Shown in pieces: positions 61,320 to 64,000 of a DNA stretch of 64,000 bases. Position numbers and translations under genes: made by a program. The stretch lies in contig JADKBN010000006.1 of NCBI GenBank assembly GCA_016715065.1, positions 1-64,000 on the forward strand. Direction: 5' to 3'. The notes under the pieces were generated by a model. It was not told where the DNA came from, did not search any database, and saw nothing but the letters and a program-made list of their open reading frames with translations. Within the stretch, counting starts at the first letter, position 1; every line of letters starts with the position of its first letter. This DNA comes from Fibrobacterota bacterium. Its GTDB lineage: Bacteria; Fibrobacterota; Fibrobacteria; UBA5070.

Positions 61320-62443
61320 GGTTTGGTCTTCATGCGGTCAGGGGAGGGGTCCCGAAGCCAGAGAGAATATCCTTCGGGGGTTGCCTTGTAGCCATATTCG
61401 ACCCCCAGCGTGGAGCCTCGCTCGCCACGGGAAAGCTCCAGTCCGTTGGATGCCTTGGAAAGCGACGTCGGCCAGTTGCCTGACAGAAATCGGTGTCGGA
61501 GAATGGAGGTGTGCAGCTTCATCGACTCGAAGCGGGATTCGGCACCGATGAACCCGCGCTCGGGAACCGAAGCCAAGTGCCCGATCGCGGCCCCGGCCGA
61601 CCAATTGAACAAAAGGGCCACCACCAGCAGGAGCGCCCCCCCCACCAGCAGGAAGGCGGTGGAAGAGGTGCGGGAGGAATCCGTCTCGTCCGGCATGTGG
61701 ATTCCGGATTCGAATGATTTTCCATCTTGTCGCAGCGTGATGTAGCCGGCATCCGCATACGAAACAACCGTGTCGTAGAGGCGGAATTTCCCAAACGGCA
61801 CCCGTCGCTCCAGCTCCTCGAGGTTCAAAGGGGCGGAGGCGAGCTCCAGCTGGCGCAGAACGATCGATTCCGGCCCGAGCTCCGAAAGGGAGGCGGGCAT
61901 CTGCGAAAGACTGATCTGGACATTGGGACTTCCCAAACGATCGCGCAATCGCGGCCATTCGTCCAGCCGACGCATCCCCTCCATGGAGATCATCTCCGTG
62001 GAGAGGTTGATTCCCACGCCCCTGACGCTGGTGGCCGGCAGATCGGTGTTGAACTCGTAGGCTCCCTCCTGCCACTGGAACAGGTCGCAAACGAGGTCCT
62101 CGGCGACGATGCCGATCCATTCCGCGCGCTCCTCCGCGTTGATGAACTTTTTAGCGACGAGGGTTTCCAGGATGCTCCGATCCATGGACCTGGATACAGA
62201 CTCCACGCCGGAGAGCTCCTCCGAATTCATCCGTCCGCAGGAAAGCAACCAATCGCGAATCACCGTCTCCACGTTCCGGCCGTCGACATCGATGTGGGAA
62301 ACGTTACCACGCGAAATGCCCACTTCCGCCCTTTGATGATGGAAGGTCAGCGTCAGGCGCCCGCTTTTTCGCTGTTGCAGGATGAACTGGAGCACATCGG
62401 GCAGCGAGAAGTCGCGCAACTGCCCGTTCAAGGCCTGTGCCAT
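61316..62443 (-). CDS. DUF4388 protein with transmembrane segment and extracytoplasmic domain
   Basis: 375 residues. DUF4388 (PatA N-terminal type) occupies about residues 1-110: LNGQLRDFSLPDVLQFILQQ, KSGRLTLTFHHQRAEVGISR, GNVSHIDVDGRNVETVIRDW. A second cytoplasmic region follows (LVCDLFQWQEGAYEFN, LRQLELASAPLNLEELERRV). A transmembrane helix at about 257-280 (TAFLLVGGALLLVVALLFNW) is followed by about 95 residues outside (FIGAESRFESMKLHTSILRH, LGVEYGYKATPEGYSLWLRD) that faintly resemble a pseudopilin body. DUF4388 proteins commonly accompany MglA-type GTPases. Overlaps the next gene by 4 nt. Confidence 0.75.
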   Translation of the reverse strand: MAQALNGQLRDFSLPDVLQFILQQRKSGRLTLTFHHQRAEVGISRGNVSHIDVDGRNVETVIRDWLLSCGRMNSEELSGVESVSRSMDRSILETLVAKKFINAEERAEWIGIVAEDLVCDLFQWQEGAYEFNTDLPATSVRGVGINLSTEMISMEGMRRLDEWPRLRDRLGSPNVQISLSQMPASLSELGPESIVLRQLELASAPLNLEELERRVPFGKFRLYDTVVSYADAGYITLRQDGKSFESGIHMPDETDSSRTSSTAFLLVGGALLLVVALLFNWSAGAAIGHLASVPERGFIGAESRFESMKLHTSILRHRFLSGNWPTSLSKASNGLELSRGERGSTLGVEYGYKATPEGYSLWLRDPSPDRMKTKP

Positions 62444-62444
62444 C

Positions 62445-64000
62445 TCAAGCCTCCTTCAAAGCGTGAGAGGCGTCGCCACCCAACCCGCGGATGAGTTGAT
62501 ATCCACCCAAGGCGTAGAGGAGCACCAGGATTCCAGCCGCGACGCCTTGCCCGATGAGGGTATCGGAAGTGGGATACAAGGTCAGGACGTTGGAAAGGTT
62601 CAGGCTGTAGGCCAGACAGGTGCCCAACAAAAATACTTGGAGGAAGGCACCGAAGGATGGCGCAGCCATGAGTCGACCGGTTCCCGGGAGCGCAAGATCC
62701 ATGGTAAGGCGTAGAATGCGTCGCCGACCGTTTGATTCGCGGTCGATGCGGTCCAGAAGTTGGTTGCGAAGGTCCACTTCCTCGATCCCGGAAAGCCGCC
62801 GGAAACAGTTGGAGCAGTGGATGCCCTTGCGGCAATGTCTGCACATGATGCGCCCGCAAGTGCGGCATTCGAAGAGGACCTTGCGTTTTTCCTGGCGGGA
62901 ACCCCACCAGATCAGGAACAACAATAGGGCGCCGACTGCGGGCAAGAGCATGGAGGGCGGAACGTCGAGCATGCCGGTCTGGAGATCCCAGCGGTCCACT
63001 GTCCATCGTTGGGATTTGTAATCGTCCATGACCCGTGTCCAAGTGAACTCGGCAGTTGGTTCGGGGTCGATCACGGTTCGATTTGGCGGCAGGGTGCGGA
63101 AAGATCTGGTGTTTTGGTCGGCAACCACATCGATGTGGTACCTAGCGGTGGATGTCGCCTTGCCAATCAGCGACCCCATCGAGTCGGTTCGCCCCTTGCG
63201 GGCGATGGCTTGGCCAAGATTGTAGATCAAGGGACCGTTGTTCCACGATTGCCCGAGCAACGAGTGGTAGATCTGGGCGGCGCTGTCGTAGCGCTCCACA
63301 AGGAAAAACGCGTTGGCGAGATTCTGCACGATTCGCGGGTCGCCCGGATCCAGGACTTTGGCCTGGCGGGCGGACTGGATCGCGTCCTGGTACTGCCCTT
63401 TTTTGCGCTGGAGGATCGATTGAGCTGCCAGGAGGATGGGTTTTTCCGAGGAATTCGCCCGCGACAACGAATGGTCCAGGCGTTCGCCAAGTTCTTCGCT
63501 CCAGCCTTCTTCGATCGATCGCTGGAAGATGGATTCCGGACCGCTTTGATCGAACCTCGACGAAATGGTGGTTTCTAGTCCGGCAAGCCAGGGCTGCAGA
63601 CCAACGAAGATCAGGATGGCCGCGATCATGGTGCGTTCGTACGGTTTCGCGCGACGCCAAAGCACGAATGCGGTGAGAAAACACATCGCCAACAACCCGA
63701 CTCCGGCGACGAGGAGTGCTACTGGAATCAGAGCCAGAATGCCATACCTGAGATAGAGATTCGTGTCCCTCGGGAGGAGTTCCGCGTAACCGTGCACGAT
63801 GAATGGCCAATACCGAACGACCCAGGAAAGCAGGAGCAGAAGGCATGTGAGGGCCAAGGCGTACCTGATCAGGCGCAAGCTGTTGAACGCGATCACTTCC
63901 TGGTTGATCGAATATGTTGCGATCCGAAGCCCGGCACTTTCCAGATGGGAGTAACCCTGTCCCCACTGCTGGGCGCGGAGGGATTGGAAGAAAAGGGCGA
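62445..64000 (-). CDS. TPR and zinc-ribbon membrane protein; frame open to the window edge
   Basis: From GTG 63896 the product is 483 residues, but the same frame runs open to base 64000 and reads like protein (LRAQQWGQGYSHLESAGLRI), so the gene may start outside the window. Two or three membrane helices come first (YALALTCLLLLLSWVV, YGILALIPVALLVAGVGLLA). TPR-like repeats follow (KPILLAAQSILQRKKGQYQD, RIVQNLANAFFLVERYDSAA), then another helix (LLPAVGALLLFLIWW). A cysteine-rich zinc-ribbon comes next (CRTCGRIMCRHCRKGIHCSNC), and two more helices at the end (FGAFLQVFLLGTCLAYSLNL, GVAAGILVLLYALGGYQLI). No family recognised. Upstream member of the GTPase/roadblock run, 1 nt before the DUF4388 gene. 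Confidence 0.7.
   Translation of the reverse strand, partial: ALFFQSLRAQQWGQGYSHLESAGLRIATYSINQEVIAFNSLRLIRYALALTCLLLLLSWVVRYWPFIVHGYAELLPRDTNLYLRYGILALIPVALLVAGVGLLAMCFLTAFVLWRRAKPYERTMIAAILIFVGLQPWLAGLETTISSRFDQSGPESIFQRSIEEGWSEELGERLDHSLSRANSSEKPILLAAQSILQRKKGQYQDAIQSARQAKVLDPGDPRIVQNLANAFFLVERYDSAAQIYHSLLGQSWNNGPLIYNLGQAIARKGRTDSMGSLIGKATSTARYHIDVVADQNTRSFRTLPPNRTVIDPEPTAEFTWTRVMDDYKSQRWTVDRWDLQTGMLDVPPSMLLPAVGALLLFLIWWGSRQEKRKVLFECRTCGRIMCRHCRKGIHCSNCFRRLSGIEEVDLRNQLLDRIDRESNGRRRILRLTMDLALPGTGRLMAAPSFGAFLQVFLLGTCLAYSLNLSNVLTLYPTSDTLIGQGVAAGILVLLYALGGYQLIRGLGGDASHALKEA

Overview
The window looks like a chromosomal segment of a GC-rich member of the Fibrobacterota. The lineage call rests on two Fibrobacter-type signatures: a Fibrobacter major-paralogous (FISUMP) surface domain at about 2.1-2.57 kb and a TIGR02147-family protein at 20.7-21.6 kb. 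Exported proteins, lipoproteins and beta-helix proteins are plentiful. An imuB/dnaE2 mutagenesis pair is preceded by a palindrome close to the LexA box I recall for Fibrobacter. No phage, insertion sequence, CRISPR array or rRNA gene was seen; there is one tRNA.

Layout. 0-12 kb is a decayed accessory zone. It holds an AAA-like/PD-(D/E)XK gene broken by several frameshifts, a frameshifted FISUMP protein, a GC-rich hairpin-dense spacer, a frameshifted beta-helix protein and a frameshifted DUF6794-like gene. Interspersed are intact genes: an RlmD-type rRNA methyltransferase, tRNA-Ala, a TPR protein and a putative secreted glycoside hydrolase. 12-15 kb carries a segmental duplication (two small exported paralogues around a DUF2867-like gene) and a DUF2892-thioredoxin-rhodanese operon. 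15.5-19.8 kb is dnaE2-imuB. 19.8-30.7 kb has a lipoprotein/TIGR02147 pair, proC, a 2291-residue modular surface protein and a sigma-54 activator. 30.7-34.6 kb has leuCD, a GAF-HD-GYP protein and a STAS protein.

34.6-64 kb is dense housekeeping DNA, almost all on the minus strand and often with 4-nt ATGA/GTGA overlaps. One run reads guaA, hflX, aroE, two outer-membrane-like proteins, an aroK-aroB fusion, an epimerase-like protein, mraY, a UDP-sugar pyrophosphorylase, a Crp/Fnr regulator, a PASTA protein, a TPR lipoprotein and a LolB-like lipoprotein. A second run (64 to 51.5 kb) reads a TPR/zinc-ribbon membrane protein, a DUF4388 membrane protein, three roadblock-like proteins, an MglA-type GTPase with a very long proline-rich tail, an MglB-like roadblock protein, priA, an Omp85-like barrel, phoH2 and cinA.

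The most promising unexplained unit is the GTPase/roadblock/DUF4388 cluster at 57.7-64 kb. It looks like an elaborated MglA/MglB polarity or surface-motility switch with four roadblock-like partners and two membrane proteins.
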